From Chamaecrista fasciculata (lineage: Eukaryota > Streptophyta > Magnoliopsida > Fabales > Fabaceae), in NCBI GenBank assembly GCA_003254925.1, contig QANZ01023060.1, positions 16,144 to 80,143 of the forward strand: a stretch of 64,000 nucleotides of DNA, given 5' to 3'. Position numbers and translations under genes: made by a program. The notes under the pieces were generated by a model. That model was given only the letters and a program-made list of their open reading frames with translations. It was not told the DNA's origin and searched no databases. This document shows positions 50,103 to 61,930 of the stretch, one piece after another. How positions within the stretch are numbered: the first letter of the stretch is position 1; every line of letters starts with the position of its first letter.

Positions 50103-51486
50103 ATGAAATGTTCTAATAATAACCAGGCGTTACTTGCCAAGCAATTCTGGAACTGTTTTCACAATCAGAACTCTCTGAGCAGCCGTTGGGTTATCGGGAA
50201 ATATTTTCATGGCTCTTTTCATCATGATATGGTGCGTACTACTCAGCCTTCTCGGGTATGGAGAAGTATTGCCTCCTCTATTCAACTGATTACGGATAAT
50301 CTTAATTGGAGTGTTGGCTCTGGCTCTCTTATTCCTTTAGGATCCAAGTACTGGTGGAAACCTCTTCCCTCGTTCCCTCCTCAATATCGATCTGTTTGCG
50401 ATCTCCGGATCTCACCTCACGAAGGGTGGGATACTTCTAAGCTCCGTCAGTGTTTTGATCCAGCCCTGGTGGATGGCATCCTCAATACCCCTTTGTCTTT
50501 GCAAAATGGGTCTGATCGTCTCATCTGGACTGGTTCATCTGATGGTGTTTATTCAGTGGCTAAAGGCTACTCCCGGTTGCTCTCTCAAGCAGCCTTGACG
50601 CCCAATGGAGACCCGCGTCTCCGCTGGGAGGTCTTCTGGAAGATTCGGGTTCCCTCTAAGGTTCTCGTTTTTGTTTGGAAGTTATATAATAATGCTATAC
50701 CTACCATTGCTTCCCTTAGGTTTCATCATCTGGCTGTGCAAGGCGGATGTGTTTTTTGTGACACCGAAGATGAGGACAGTTATGGACATTAAGACCTGGC
50801 TGCACCATCTGGTGGACCTCTCATGCACAAAGGATTCCCATTGGGTGCAATCAATTGGTTTCGCCTTCATGATCTTGTACTATATATGGACTGCACGGAA
50901 CAAATGCGTCTTCGAAGGTGTCACAGCGAATCCTTGTCAGACTATCTCTGCAGTCCGGGCTTACTGGTCCTCCTTCAGTGACGCAGTCAGTTGCAAAGAT
51001 GATCTAATCCTTCAGAAGCGTCAAAGATGGAACACCCCAACATGGCCGACTTATCATCTCTCTGACATCCAGGGTCCCATTATTTTCTTGCTGGACAGGA
51101 ATTTTAGGAGGATTGCCTCCGTTTATTTTCTGTTTTATGTGCAGGGACGCTGCTGCCTGCTTGGGAAGCAGTCTAACAACAGGAGCTTGGACCGCCAACT
51201 GTTTACACTCACGGTCTTAAGGAAGATTCTGTTGCAACATCCGTATGACCAGGGGACAGATATTACTATTGTGTCCAACAAGCCCGGTACGATTAATCAG
51301 GCTTCCTCAAGCGCGAAGCCCAGAGCTCTGTTATTATCGGTCATTCATGACATCCGTTGCCTACTGCCTAATGGATTCCGGATTGGTCGTCATTCCCTGT
51401 CAGTAAAGGAGTTCTACAGCACCTTCATGGCGCTAGCTCCATCACCTACTATTATGATAGGGTTAGACTCTTTTATTCCCCTGTAA
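50103..51486 (+). pseudogene. LINE zf-RVT and RNase H-like 3' part, two frames
   Basis: The first frame (50103-50792) has QALLAKQFWNCF, then SSRWVIGKYFHGS and the zf-RVT region RWEVFWKIRVPSKVLVFVWK with GGCVFCDTEDED. The second frame (from about 50785 to 51486) has MILYYIWTARNKCVFEG and an RNase H-like end. The section between (the usual H...C of zf-RVT) is shortened. Confidence 0.75.
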
Positions 51487-51524
51487 TAGCTGTTGTTGTC
51501 ATCAAAAAATATATATATATATAC

Positions 51525-52250
51525 AGTCATCTAGTGTGACGGTGCGGACTATGATATAATATAATAAACTCTATTCACTAGTGTAGTAGCGTGACAACAT
51601 AACACTGTCACATGCTAATCTTGTCTTATTCCATCACTTGCATTTTGAATGAGACACCTCTCAATCTCCCTTCTCTGGTACGGCAATGGTGGACCCTAAC
51701 ATGTACGTAACAACCTATGCTGCCACAAAAATACAAACGTACCACCCCTTCCTGATTCCCATTCTCTATTTACCATTTAGCCTAACTCTTTGTTTATTTC
51801 TAACTTCTTCTTATCCTCACTCCACTCTTGATTATTCAATATATATTATGTGATTTATGTCCATCACTCCATCAACATCTATATCTATATAGTATTTGAT
51901 CTAGGTTTCGTGCTTAATTAGTTTTATTACACATGCTCAAGTTTCAAGGCTTGAAGCACTATTTTAATGATTTTGATTTTTGACCCTGTCTAATTTATCT
52001 TCATGAGTAATTGAAGAATTCTGAGCATACTAAAGTTCAGCTTGGTTATTTGTTACATCCAGAACTTTTCTTTAAGAACAACAAAAGAAAGAGCAAATCA
52101 ACCATATAATTAATAATCATTCTCTGACCAATTATTTATTCCGGTGATGATACATTATTATTCTATTGCCTTTTTTTTGGATTGACGCACCTGAGAAAAG
52201 TGAACATCATTATTTAAATTATAGCAGATGGCTTTTTATAGTGTGTTTTT
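51525..52250. other. Intergenic, no gene seen
   Basis: AT-rich sequence between the LINE tail and the inverted end of the Mutator-like element. No open frame or repeat that I recognise. Confidence 0.5.
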
Positions 52251-52451
52251 AGTTATTACACTTCATTCGATTTTTGTACTTTAATGGGACACTCACTCAC
52301 TTTAAGGACGCAAATGATTAAAAAAAATTTTATGTACCTAAATGGGTTATGGGTTACTCTAGCCCGTCTCTCATTTTAGTTTGGACCAATCAAGCTGTAC
52401 CACGTGGCACAACCTAATTTAAATTAATTTTTTTTTAAAAAAATTTTTCAA

Positions 52452-52519
52452 GAGGCGCGCTGCTCTAGCGCGCCTCCAGGCTTCCTTTTTGACCGGCCCA
52501 ACGGTCGGTCAAAAAGGAA
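52452..52519 (+). repeat. Two perfect hairpins in the element leader
   Basis: Hairpin 1: arms GAGGCGCGCT (52452-52461) and AGCGCGCCTC (52467-52476), loop GCTCT. Hairpin 2: arms TTCCTTTTTGACCG (52482-52495) and CGGTCAAAAAGGAA (52506-52519), loop of 10. Both are perfect and GC-rich for their setting, and lie upstream of the transposase frame. Confidence 0.85.
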
Positions 52520-52758
52520 TTTAATTTGGGGAAGAAGCCATAAATATGAATGTGTTGTGTGTGTTTGTGTATGTTATGTTGTGTGTGTGTTTGAAATCAG
52601 AGAGAGTGAAGAAGTGAGAAAGAAAGAAAGAAAAAGTTGTGTGTGAGAGTGAAAATTGAAGACAAGTGTTAGTGTGAGTGATTTGTGAGTAAAAAGTGTT
52701 AGGGTTTGTGTTTTGTGACTAAGAAAGGTGAAGAAAAAGAAGAAGAGGCAAAAAAAAA

Positions 52759-52979
52759 NNNNNNNNNNNNNNNNNNNNNNNNNNNNNNNNNNNNNNNNNN
52801 NNNNNNNNNNNNNNNNNNNNNNNNNNNNNNNNNNNNNNNNNNNNNNNNNNNNNNNNNNNNNNNNNNNNNNNNNNNNNNNNNNNNNNNNNNNNNNNNNNNN
52901 NNNNNNNNNNNNNNNNNNNNNNNNNNNNNNNNNNNNNNNNNNNNNNNNNNNNNNNNNNNNNNNNNNNNNNNNNNNNNNN
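52759..52979. other. Assembly gap of 221 N
   Basis: Unresolved bases inside the Mutator-like element, preceded by an A-run and followed by AT-rich imperfect repeats. The true length is unknown. Confidence 1.
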
Positions 52980-53345
52980 TAATTTAGTATGTTAGTTCAT
53001 TTATTTGTTAGATAAAATATTAGATAATTTTTAGATAATTTTTAATATGGTATTTTAGTTAATTTATTTGTTAGATAAAGTTAGATAAACTATTAGATAT
53101 TTATGAAAATAATATTTGTAGAGATAATGTTGGATAAAATTATTGTTAGATAATGGTAGTTAATTTATTTGTTAGAAAAAATATTAGATAATTATTAAAA
53201 TAACCTTGTTAGAGATTATATTGGATAAAATTGTTAGATAACATATTTGATAAGTTGTAAAATAATATTTAATTTAGTATGTTAGTTAATTTATTTGTTA
53301 GATAAAAATGTTAGACGATAATTTTATTTAAATTTGATTTATTAG
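52980..53345 (+). repeat. Imperfect AT-rich tandem repeats after the gap
   Basis: A phrase of the type AGTTAATTTATTTGTTAGAT recurs at about 52993, 53057, 53157 and 53285, each followed by an AAAATATTAGATAAT-like stretch. The repeats run up to the start of the transposase frame, and the assembly gap probably falls in the same array. Confidence 0.65.
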
Positions 53346-53350
53346 AAAAA

Positions 53351-54576
53351 ATGTTAAGGAGGGTCAAAGGCTTGGTATATAGTCATGGAACAATCTCTAC
53401 CGGTGTCTATGGGGTTATGTTTGAATCTGAACGGAAAATAATCATTATGTTGTCAAGTGAAATTACGTTCGAAGGATTGAAGGAATTGATTATGAAGAAA
53501 CTTGTGCTTTCTCCTCTTGAAGAGATCTCTTCTATCGTGTATAGATTGCCAGTAAGTTTTCAAAATCCTGGATATATCTACATGTCCTTCTACTTAGCAA
53601 GTGATTATGATGTGAGCACAATGTTGGAAACACATATAGAATGGATGGCAAACTCAATGATTGAGTTGCATGTAGAAGTGGTGCAAGTCGCATTTGATTT
53701 AAACACTACAATGCTCCTTGACATGGAAGAAGTCCCTTTGAAGAACTCCAATTTTTTTTCTCCACCCAGCGTCAGAGAGACAACAGCTGAATACTTTGCA
53801 TCTTCGAGTGTGGAGCGACCAGTGATTGACCCATCTTACACCCGTCCGTCACAATCCCTTGGAGGCATGGATAATATAGCTGGATGTAGTATGGGGCCGA
53901 GCTCTTCCCACCAAATAGTTAATACTGATGACGACTACGATCCTGTAGATTCATGTCCGCCTTTTGAGGAAGAGTCGCTTGATAGTTCAATTGATCCTAA
54001 TTCTGATGACGAGATGAATGATGGAGCAGGTGTTGTTCCTGCCCCGCCGGCCATATCTCGAGAGTATCGTCCTCCGGCCTACAATTTTTTTAATGAAATT
54101 GACATGGAGGCGGCCCGCGATCCTGAGCATGTTGATGAAATCTATAATGATGCAGAATTGTATAAAGGAAAGACGTATCAAACAAAAGCTGCATTCAAGC
54201 TGGCCATAAAATTATTTTCGGTCAGGGGGGCGAGATTTCATATGGTACAAGTCGGGCCAGATGGCGGAAGAGTACAGATGCAAGTATTATATGCATCCGC
54301 CACAGAAATGCCCATGGAGGATTAGGGCTACTGTTTTGAACAAGACTAGCCATTGGACGGTGACTAGGCTTGGAGATGATCACACTTGTGCGTGTGCTCC
54401 TCCTTCAGAAGATGAGAAGAAAGATCATCGTAAACTTGATTCAGATGTCATCGCATCCCAAATTGTGGGCTTGATTAGTGATCAGCCAAAGACGAGCGGA
54501 AGCCAGATACAACACATGATGTTGACTCAATTTGGGTTTAATGTCAGTTATAAAAAGGCATGGAGAGCAAAGTATA
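53351..54576 (+). pseudogene. MuDR-type transposase, N-terminal part only, frameshifted
   Basis: The frame from 53351 has an N-terminal region (MLRRVKGLVYSHGTISTGVY and on), an acidic linker, and the start of the MuDR DNA-binding region (YKGKTYQTKAAFKLAIKLF). Around 54260-54290 the reading frame shifts by one, and the match continues in the next frame with EYRCKYYMHPPQKCPWRIRA, a C-X2-C-type motif, then HTCACAPPSEDEKK and QPKTSGSQIQHM. The MULE catalytic domain that should follow is absent. It lies within the inverted arms described above. Confidence 0.75.
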
Positions 54577-54650
54577 TAGTCATTTGCGTCCTTAAAGTGG
54601 GTGAGTGTCCCATTAAAGTAAAAAACCTCAATGATGATATAAATAACTTA

Positions 54651-57449
54651 ACCAATAGGAGTTTCTCGCATGCCTTTTCTAATCCAACCATAAGATTAGC
54701 CTCACTAAATTTATTATAATGTAACTGAATGACACATGCTATTTAATTATTTTTTTGCCCTCTCAATTGTCAGAATTTCATGTTAATCAATCTGACAATC
54801 CATGTCATGCATCTTATTATTGTAAAAAGAGTTTTAACGAGAATAATTATATTTACAAAATTTTCAATTTAAGATTTTATTTAAATAATACCAAACTACT
54901 TATTATTTAGACTAATTTGATATGAGTGACATGTAATTTGTGAGTAATTAATAAGGCACTTCTCAATATATTTTTTTACTGGAATTCATATATTAATGAA
55001 ATTTCGCACGAGTTTTGGACACATTCAAAAAGGAAAAAAAAACGTTACAGCCATCTCCCATATATATGCCCATATATCAAGCCAAGGAGTAAAGTCAAAG
55101 AACAGAAACCCAAAAAGTAGCACTAGAGTAGAGCGATATATACCTAAAATGCTTGAATGACGGAGACGAGGAGTGTATAAAAATTGAGATGCCAAAGTTT
55201 TCGTAAAGCAAAGGTAAAGGGCACATAAATTGACGCCACAAGTCAAGAACTTTGCTTTTTCTTACAAGTGAGTAGTAGGATTAGGTTCTTTTTAAGAAAC
55301 CCCTGCCACAACTAAGAATTTCTGTACTGTATTATGCTTGCTTACTGTGGGGACCTTAGCACTTAGGTGATGCCATGCCATGGTTTGTATGTATGTAATC
55401 CTGTCTTTTTCATGGTGGGGAATCATATTCTCAATTCCATTTTCAAATGTTAGCCAGTTTAACTTGAATTTGTTTACTATTTCAGCTTCAGCCACTCAAA
55501 ATCTTCTATGTGGCTTTTAGAAAAAAGAAGCTAAGAGTGATTAGATTGGATTAGAGATTAGATAGATGGGGAGGGTTTTGTAATGCCAATATGCAATCAC
55601 TACTAAGTCAACAGAAACAGGACTGTGCACATTTATCTTAAAAGAAGAAACAGAGTGAGGAAGAGAACGAAACAAAAAGCTTAAAGCTCTTTCTTTCATA
55701 CAAAAGCAAAAGGGATTGAAAAGGGAAAGGAAATGGAAGACATCGCTGATGATGATGGTAATGGTAATGAATAATGATCAGCATATGGCATTCATGACAG
55801 AATTACAAAGAGGCAAAAAGAGTAAAAGACCATTCAAGTTAAGAGCTCATAATCTCGTCTGGCCCTACTCTTGCAGACAACACTTCTCTCAATGCTCAAT
55901 GGATCATAACTCATAAACCGTTGAGGAAGTTGCTTGCAAAAGGTCCTCGCCTCTTAACAACTAAAAATTATGTCACAAAGGCGTCAGCATACACAATTTG
56001 TGGTGTTTAGGCTGACACTACATGGACATAAAACTTGGCAAGTATATAACTATATAGCATGGCAAGTGTGTAGCATGGCCAAATTCCCCAGTGATCCGAG
56101 CTTTAAGCTTCCATTCATGAGTTCAAAAGATTTCAATTATTGCTACGTTATATGCTGATCTATGTATACTGATACAGTCAGCTTATCTTAAGCTAGCAGA
56201 GAATATCCCATTGTTGTATGATTGGGGCTTTCAATCCTGTAAGGGAATTTGGTTCAAAAATTAAATGAATGGATTCAACGAAAACGAGCTATCAATCTCT
56301 ATTTTTTGGTAAGCCTATCCATCTCTATTAAATTTATATAAGTTTTGTCTTTTGAGCATTCCATCAAGGTGAAATGAAATAAAACAAATTAACAAAACAT
56401 TATATTAGGAGAAAAAAAAATCCATTCTTAAGTTCAGACCCAAAAACAAAAGTTTTTAAAGTGATATTTTTGTTTTCATTCTAACTAAGCCACATCAATC
56501 TCCCATCAAGGACAGGGAGGATGGGATAGGAAAAGGGTAGATAGTGGTTCCCTTTCCCTTCCCCATTTCCGCGTTTTTGAATTTTTATTTCTTGCTCCAA
56601 TCTTTGATTTAAAGTAACAGATTTTCATATCTTATTATTTACTATAATTCTATATTCGTAGGATTTTATAAGGTGTGTTTGCATGAGGTATAGAAAGTAA
56701 GAAAATATGATTATGTTTTTTCTTGTTGGGAAGTTAAAAATAAAATAATAAAGAATATTTAATCATTAATCTTTTATTGTACAAGTGTGACGAGACATGG
56801 GAAAGTAATTTTCCCTTCTCCTCCCTTCCCTACTTATTCAATATCTTCTATTCATTTCCCTTATTCATTCTCAAACATACTCATATATAAAGATCATTGA
56901 AGTCAACCCAAAATCATAAAGTTGAAATAAATTTCTCATAGTCCTTTCCATTTTTTTGGGGTGGGTGGGGAAAGGGGACCTAAGAAAGGCTAAACAGGGA
57001 AAATAACTCATTTTATGATAAATAACAGCATGTAGATCAGACTTTTAAAGATCTTAAATGGGGTAGAAACTGATAGAAGAAGGAATAAGAAGAACAGCCT
57101 GAATTCTTCAGAATTCTTCTGCCTTCAGAATTTAATTGGCTATCTACTTTTTTATTTAATTCTAACCCATCACCATAATTGTTTGGGGGAGATTTTGTGA
57201 TGGGTCAATTTTTGACGATCAACTGGGTTGAACCCATTGGTTAATCTCAACTATTTATTCTTTTGGGTTTAAGGTACTTAAATTGTACTCCCTACTTTTT
57301 TTTCAAATCCTGAAATATAGGGCCCAAGGCCCAGAACTGTCTCCAATTTCAATACATCTGACCTGGATCTTTTCTAATTCAGGCCCTACAAAGTCAACAA
57401 TCAATGGCCGCAAAATAAAGTTAAAAGTTAATCATTCCTATAAATAATA
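54651..57449. other. Intergenic, no gene seen
   Basis: AT-rich DNA with no recognisable protein or classified repeat. Short open frames at 55025-55246, 55716-55916 and 55970-56158 have no family features. Confidence 0.5.
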
Positions 57450-57723
57450 CTTCCTCCGGTTCTATATATGTGATGTTTAAGGTAAATGCATACAGATTAA
57501 GGAAATGATTAGTTTACCTAAAATGAAGAGAAAAATAAGATAAAAAGACTAAATTATCCCTATTAAATTACTTGGGAAATGTTTATTCATTTATGACTCT
57601 ACTATATATAATAGGGATAGAATGGTAAAAAAAATAATTAATGTTCTCTTGAATTTGTAAAACATCAGATATTTTGAAACAAAAAAAGTTCTCCAAAACA
57701 TCAATATATAGAACCGGAGGGAG
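57450..57723. mobile_element. Stowaway-type MITE (Tc1/mariner)
   Basis: A 274-bp element with terminal inverted repeats CTTCCTCCGGTTCTATATAT on the left and CTCCCTCCGGTTCTATATAT read inward from the right, flanked by the TA duplication (57448-57449 and 57724-57725). CTCCCTCCG ends with a TA target are the Stowaway signature. Non-coding; the similarity between arms suggests moderate age. Confidence 0.93.
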
Positions 57724-57760
57724 TACTAGGTTTCTGGCCATAAATAAATAAATAATAATA

Positions 57761-58539
57761 GGTTAAAAATCTATTTTGGTCTCTAATATTTATCCAAAGT
57801 TTTGTTTTGGTCTATAATATTTTTTTTTGGTTTTCGTCCTTAATATTTTCTAGAAGTTTCATCATTGATCCCTAACTATTGAATATGGATATATCTCTTT
57901 TGTTTCAAACTCAAATGTCATTAAATTAGATTTACAGTTTAAATTTGATGAGTTCTTTCTTTAATCATCGACAAATTAGGTCAAATCGAACATGAAATCA
58001 GACCCGAAATGGGCTGCTTGTTTCATGAATTTGGTCTTATATCTCTTTCATTTAAAGCCTGAATGCAACAGAATCGGAGGTATAAGTTACTCTTGAAAGT
58101 TAATATTGATGTTTTGACCAAACTCAATTATTTCAGAGTACTATTTGACCTCGTTTGCAAACAACCCCAACTGGATAGAGAAATAATTTATCAAGAATAA
58201 TTTGTAACTCTCATTTCGTTGCATTAAGACTTTAGACGAGAACGATATGACCAAATTCATTATACAAGTGGCCCATTTTCGAGCTGAATAATTTCATGTT
58301 CAATTTGACCTCGTTAGCTTATTACTCTAACTAAGCAAATTAATAACTCATCAAAATTATCTCGTAGCTTTGATTTAATCACATTCGAATTTAAAACGAG
58401 ACATATATGATCATATTTAATAGCTAGGGACCAATGATGAAACTTTTAATAAACATTTAGACCAAAACATAATAACAAAAATATTATGATCCAAAACAGA
58501 ACTTTGAATAAATATTAGAGACTAAAATAAGTTTTGACC
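57761..58539. mobile_element. Foldback Mutator-like element with 9-bp target duplication
   Basis: A 779-bp non-coding element that is almost entirely two inverted arms of about 350 bp. The left end reads GGTTAAAAATCTATTTTGGT, and the right end, read inward, GGTCAAAACTTATTTTAGTC; both continue TCTAATATTTAT. Deeper matches include GTTTCATCATTG and GTCAAAT...GAACATGAAAT. The flanks are ATAATAATA at 57752-57760 and 58540-58548. A 9-bp duplication with long arms is typical of Mutator-like foldback elements, though the duplicated motif is simple-sequence and so carries less weight. Confidence 0.75.
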
Positions 58540-59384
58540 ATAATAATACACTTTAAAAAAAAGGAAAGCAAAGTGGAAAGGGAAAAAAGAAAAGAGCAAA
58601 GCTCAAATTCGTTCCAAGTTTTCATTCCGAACCAAATTTCCCTGATAGACTCTGAGCAATAAACTAATCATTTAAATACGGAAAAAAAAATGGGCACGTT
58701 GGATAGTTTCTTTCATATAATGATGCGTTTGACTGTTTAAAGTTAGGTAAGTTGCAACTCAACTGTTCTAGTTATTAAAAACAAACTGTTCTACTTATTT
58801 CCCTGCTGGGAAATCTGAACCACTTACTTTTCTCTCTGCTAGAATTTGGTTAACAGTGAATTTGTCGCCGAAGTTGCTAGAATGATTCGTTGCAAATTCC
58901 CGTAACAACTTTATGCTGATCCTGTCTCACGTATATTTCAATTTCAGCATTGCTAAATGTGGAACCAAACAAAATCGCCAGAATTTTCTATAGGGCAATA
59001 CTATAAAACAATCAAGTAGTGCAAAAACAATCAAATATATGTGTTTATTTCTCTCTTTAATTTAGGCTATTTAAAAGAAACAAAAAAATAAATGCCCATC
59101 ACTCCATACACAGATGAACGGGTGGATCGGAGACACTAGATTGCTAAATCATTGTAATTTTTTTAAGCAACTCTCTTGTCTATATATATGCATGTAAAAC
59201 TGTAATTCACCATGGAGTGTGATGAAGAGCTTGGAAAAATGAAATGTTCACTGTCCTCAGCACGTAGTAGTACCAAAGTAACAATATATAGTTATATTAT
59301 ATACTATCCCATGAAAACAAGTTGTGATGTTAAGAATTGTCCAAGAATACCTAAGTGTGAAATTGAATCAAACATCGTCTAAAT

Positions 59385-59730
59385 CTAAGAAGCATGGACA
59401 CTTCATTTTGAGGGCGTGTCGCCGTGTCGGACACGTGTCAGTGTCCGACACCCGTACGACACCGACACGACACATTTTCATAAATTTTAAAATATAAATC
59501 AATTTTTTGTGACTTTAATATGACATATAAGAGAAAATAATAATACATATGACATATATTATGAATAAAACTTGTAATTTTTAAAATTTTCATTAAAAAT
59601 TATGAATATTTAATTATTTATATATATAAATATATGGTGTGTCGTGTCGCGTAATTTTGAGAGTTTAGCGTGTCGCTGTGTCCGTGTCCGTGTCGTGTCC
59701 CGTGTCCGTGTCGGTGTCCATGCTTCCTAG
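59385..59730. mobile_element. GTGTC-rich MITE with 8-bp target duplication
   Basis: A 346-bp element. The left end is CTAAGAAGCATGGACAC and the right end, read inward, CTAGGAAGCATGGACAC. The flanks are a perfect GTCTAAAT at 59377-59384 and 59731-59738. The subterminal parts are dense in GTGTCGTGTC / GACACGACAC units around an AT-rich centre. An 8-bp duplication suggests the hAT superfamily, although the ends are not the usual CAG...CTG. Confidence 0.8.
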
Positions 59731-59738
59731 GTCTAAAT

Positions 59739-61924
59739 ATAAAAATCCCAACAATTAAGTGAAAAAAAAAATAGTCAGTGTGAAGAATTGAATATACAAT
59801 AACAACCGTCATTAATTCCGTTTTGGCCATGAACTGACAAAATTGAGCACAGGAACCAAAGAGGCACAGTTCAAGTGACAACTTTGATAGTGATGGAGGA
59901 TTTGTCCATTACTTTGCCTTGTTGATGCAAATTAAAGTAGAGATATATATATGTCATCTCTTTTATATTATATGGCTGCAGTTGCGAAAGGTGCATAATC
60001 CTAGTTAATGCACAATGGACGGTCCCTATGGCTACTTGCTAAGTTGTTATATACACACACACATATATATATATATATCAAAGTGGTGAATCGTCTGCAA
60101 GTTGCAGGTTCTTGACCGTTGACCATTAATTCATGGCGAATTCATGCATCTTTCCCAAGTGAACAAAAAAACTTGGCTGCTCAACAAGGAGAGGGACATG
60201 CATTAGACTATAGACTATAGAGTTTAATTTTCCTTTTATGAAATATATGTTTTTAGGCTTTGATAAAGATGGTGGCGGTAATTGCATAGTTATGTCAAAT
60301 GCGACATGATCATACGTACTAAGGCAATAATTTGAGATTTCTTACATTTTATTATTGCGGACTAGTAGTCTAGTACCAGACAAATTCGACTGCCGACTAA
60401 ACTTCCTCCTTGTTGGGCAGTTAGGTGGAGCCCACGTCCTACATCACCTAAATTACCATGAATCATTTTTCTATTGTAATCTCTTTTTTTTGTTGCCAAT
60501 TTTCTATTCTAATCTATAATTAATCTTTTTCTAAACATATTTAAATTCTAGCGGGTATTTTTAGTTTGTATTTTTTTTATTTTGTGTCTGTTATTTGAAA
60601 AAAAAAACAATGAAATGAATAAATTTTATTTTAATTCATAAAGTAAAGGAATGAACTTATAGGAAAAAAAAAAGAGAAGGAAAAGATGATTGGATTAGGG
60701 TGTTCCTATACATCTCACAAATAGGTTGCATCTGTGACTGTCATGGCCTTGATGACCCAACATCCGACACTGCTATCACTTCTTGGTAGACACTTAACTA
60801 TCATCACTATAATTTATTTACTTATATCACCTTTTTTGTGTCGAATTAATAAAGGGGTTTCATAAAAGCTTTAAAAGCTAAAGCCCGATGGCAGATGGGG
60901 AAATGATAAAACCAAAGTTACAATTTACAAATTAAGTTTTTAGTTTAATTTTCTAAAAATATATAATTTAAAGAGAAGTTAAACATGAAAAAGTAGTACA
61001 AGACACCTTATGATCATCCTTCAATTAAGTAATATGCCATCTTTTTGTTCTAAAAATCTAGTTTGTAGTTGAAATTTTGATAAGCTAGAATGCAAATTAA
61101 AGTTTCATAATATAATTTATTAATATTATTAGTTTGATATTTGGGTGGAAAGTGATGAATAGGGGGCCGGATGTGCCGCCAGAGCCCATGGTCCTTGTGT
61201 GGATGGCCCATTAATTATTCCACATATTCTCCAAATCAGTTGGTTTTTTCTGGTTTACTTTAATTGTTGCTTTGCTGAGAAGACATCGTTTTCGTGTTTT
61301 TGTTGTTTAAGGCGTAAGGATGGATGGCCATTATTATAAATTAAAATTTGTGAGAGGAGACTCATCAATTATTGTGTTTTATTGGCGTCCGACTAGCTTG
61401 ATCATTTGATGTTAACAAGTGGTTAATCACCCATCTACCCCCAATGAAAATGCCACATAACACTTGAACCAATCCCCAGCTTACACGAGATTATTGCGAC
61501 TTTAGTGAGTGATTATGAATTTAGAATCATCGCACCTGATGGCATCACAATGGACTGATAGAGCATAGTTTAAGATTTATTAATGGAATGTGATGAATGA
61601 GAGGAAGAAAAAGAAAAGTGATGATAATATGATATATATATATCGTATAATTAATATTTAACCAAATAAACTAACGCCGATTCTTTCGGTTACTGTTAAT
61701 TCCACTATGTGTGCTACTAATCTGAATTGGCTTTGTTATTGCGTGGACGGAAAGCCATCCTCACTGTTTCCACTCCTCTCCTCCATCCATTTTACCACCC
61801 ACTTCTCTCTCTCTCTGTCTTCGTGTATTCATCCACTTGTCCACACTCCACCCACCCATATCACCACATCACTCCGTTTTTATCTTCTAAAATATTTTCT
61901 AGGATGAAATAAAATAGATAAAAT
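59739..61924. other. Intergenic, no gene seen
   Basis: AT-rich DNA with an AC/AT microsatellite at about 60054-60079 and a CT-run near 61806. No supported gene. Confidence 0.5.
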
Positions 61925-61930
61925 TTTATA

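Larger units (their letters stand above)
47101..51524 (+). mobile_element. Damaged L1-type LINE retrotransposon
   Basis: A non-LTR element of about 4.4 kb, where intact plant L1 elements are usually 6-7 kb. In order it has an ORF1 with a DUF4283 domain, an endonuclease start, a reverse transcriptase core, the zf-RVT region and an RNase H-like tail. It ends in an A/AT-rich tail (ATCAAAAAATATATATAT) near 51504-51524. Pieces are missing between endonuclease and reverse transcriptase and between reverse transcriptase and zf-RVT, and several frames are used, so it is inactive. Target-site duplications could not be identified. The 5' end is uncertain. Confidence 0.85.
52251..54650 (+). mobile_element. 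Mutator-like element, internally deleted
   Basis: An inverted repeat of about 70 bp brackets a MuDR-type transposase remnant: the left arm 52251-52320 and right arm 54577-54650 share ACTTTAATGGGACACTCAC and CACTTTAAGGACGCAAATGA (near-perfect in the inner 45 bp, weaker outside). Inside are a leader with strong hairpins, a 221-base assembly gap and the N-terminal part of the transposase. The catalytic DDE domain and SWIM zinc finger are missing; the right arm begins soon after the N-terminal DNA-binding region. No 9-bp target duplication could be fixed, so the exact outer ends are open. Confidence 0.6.
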
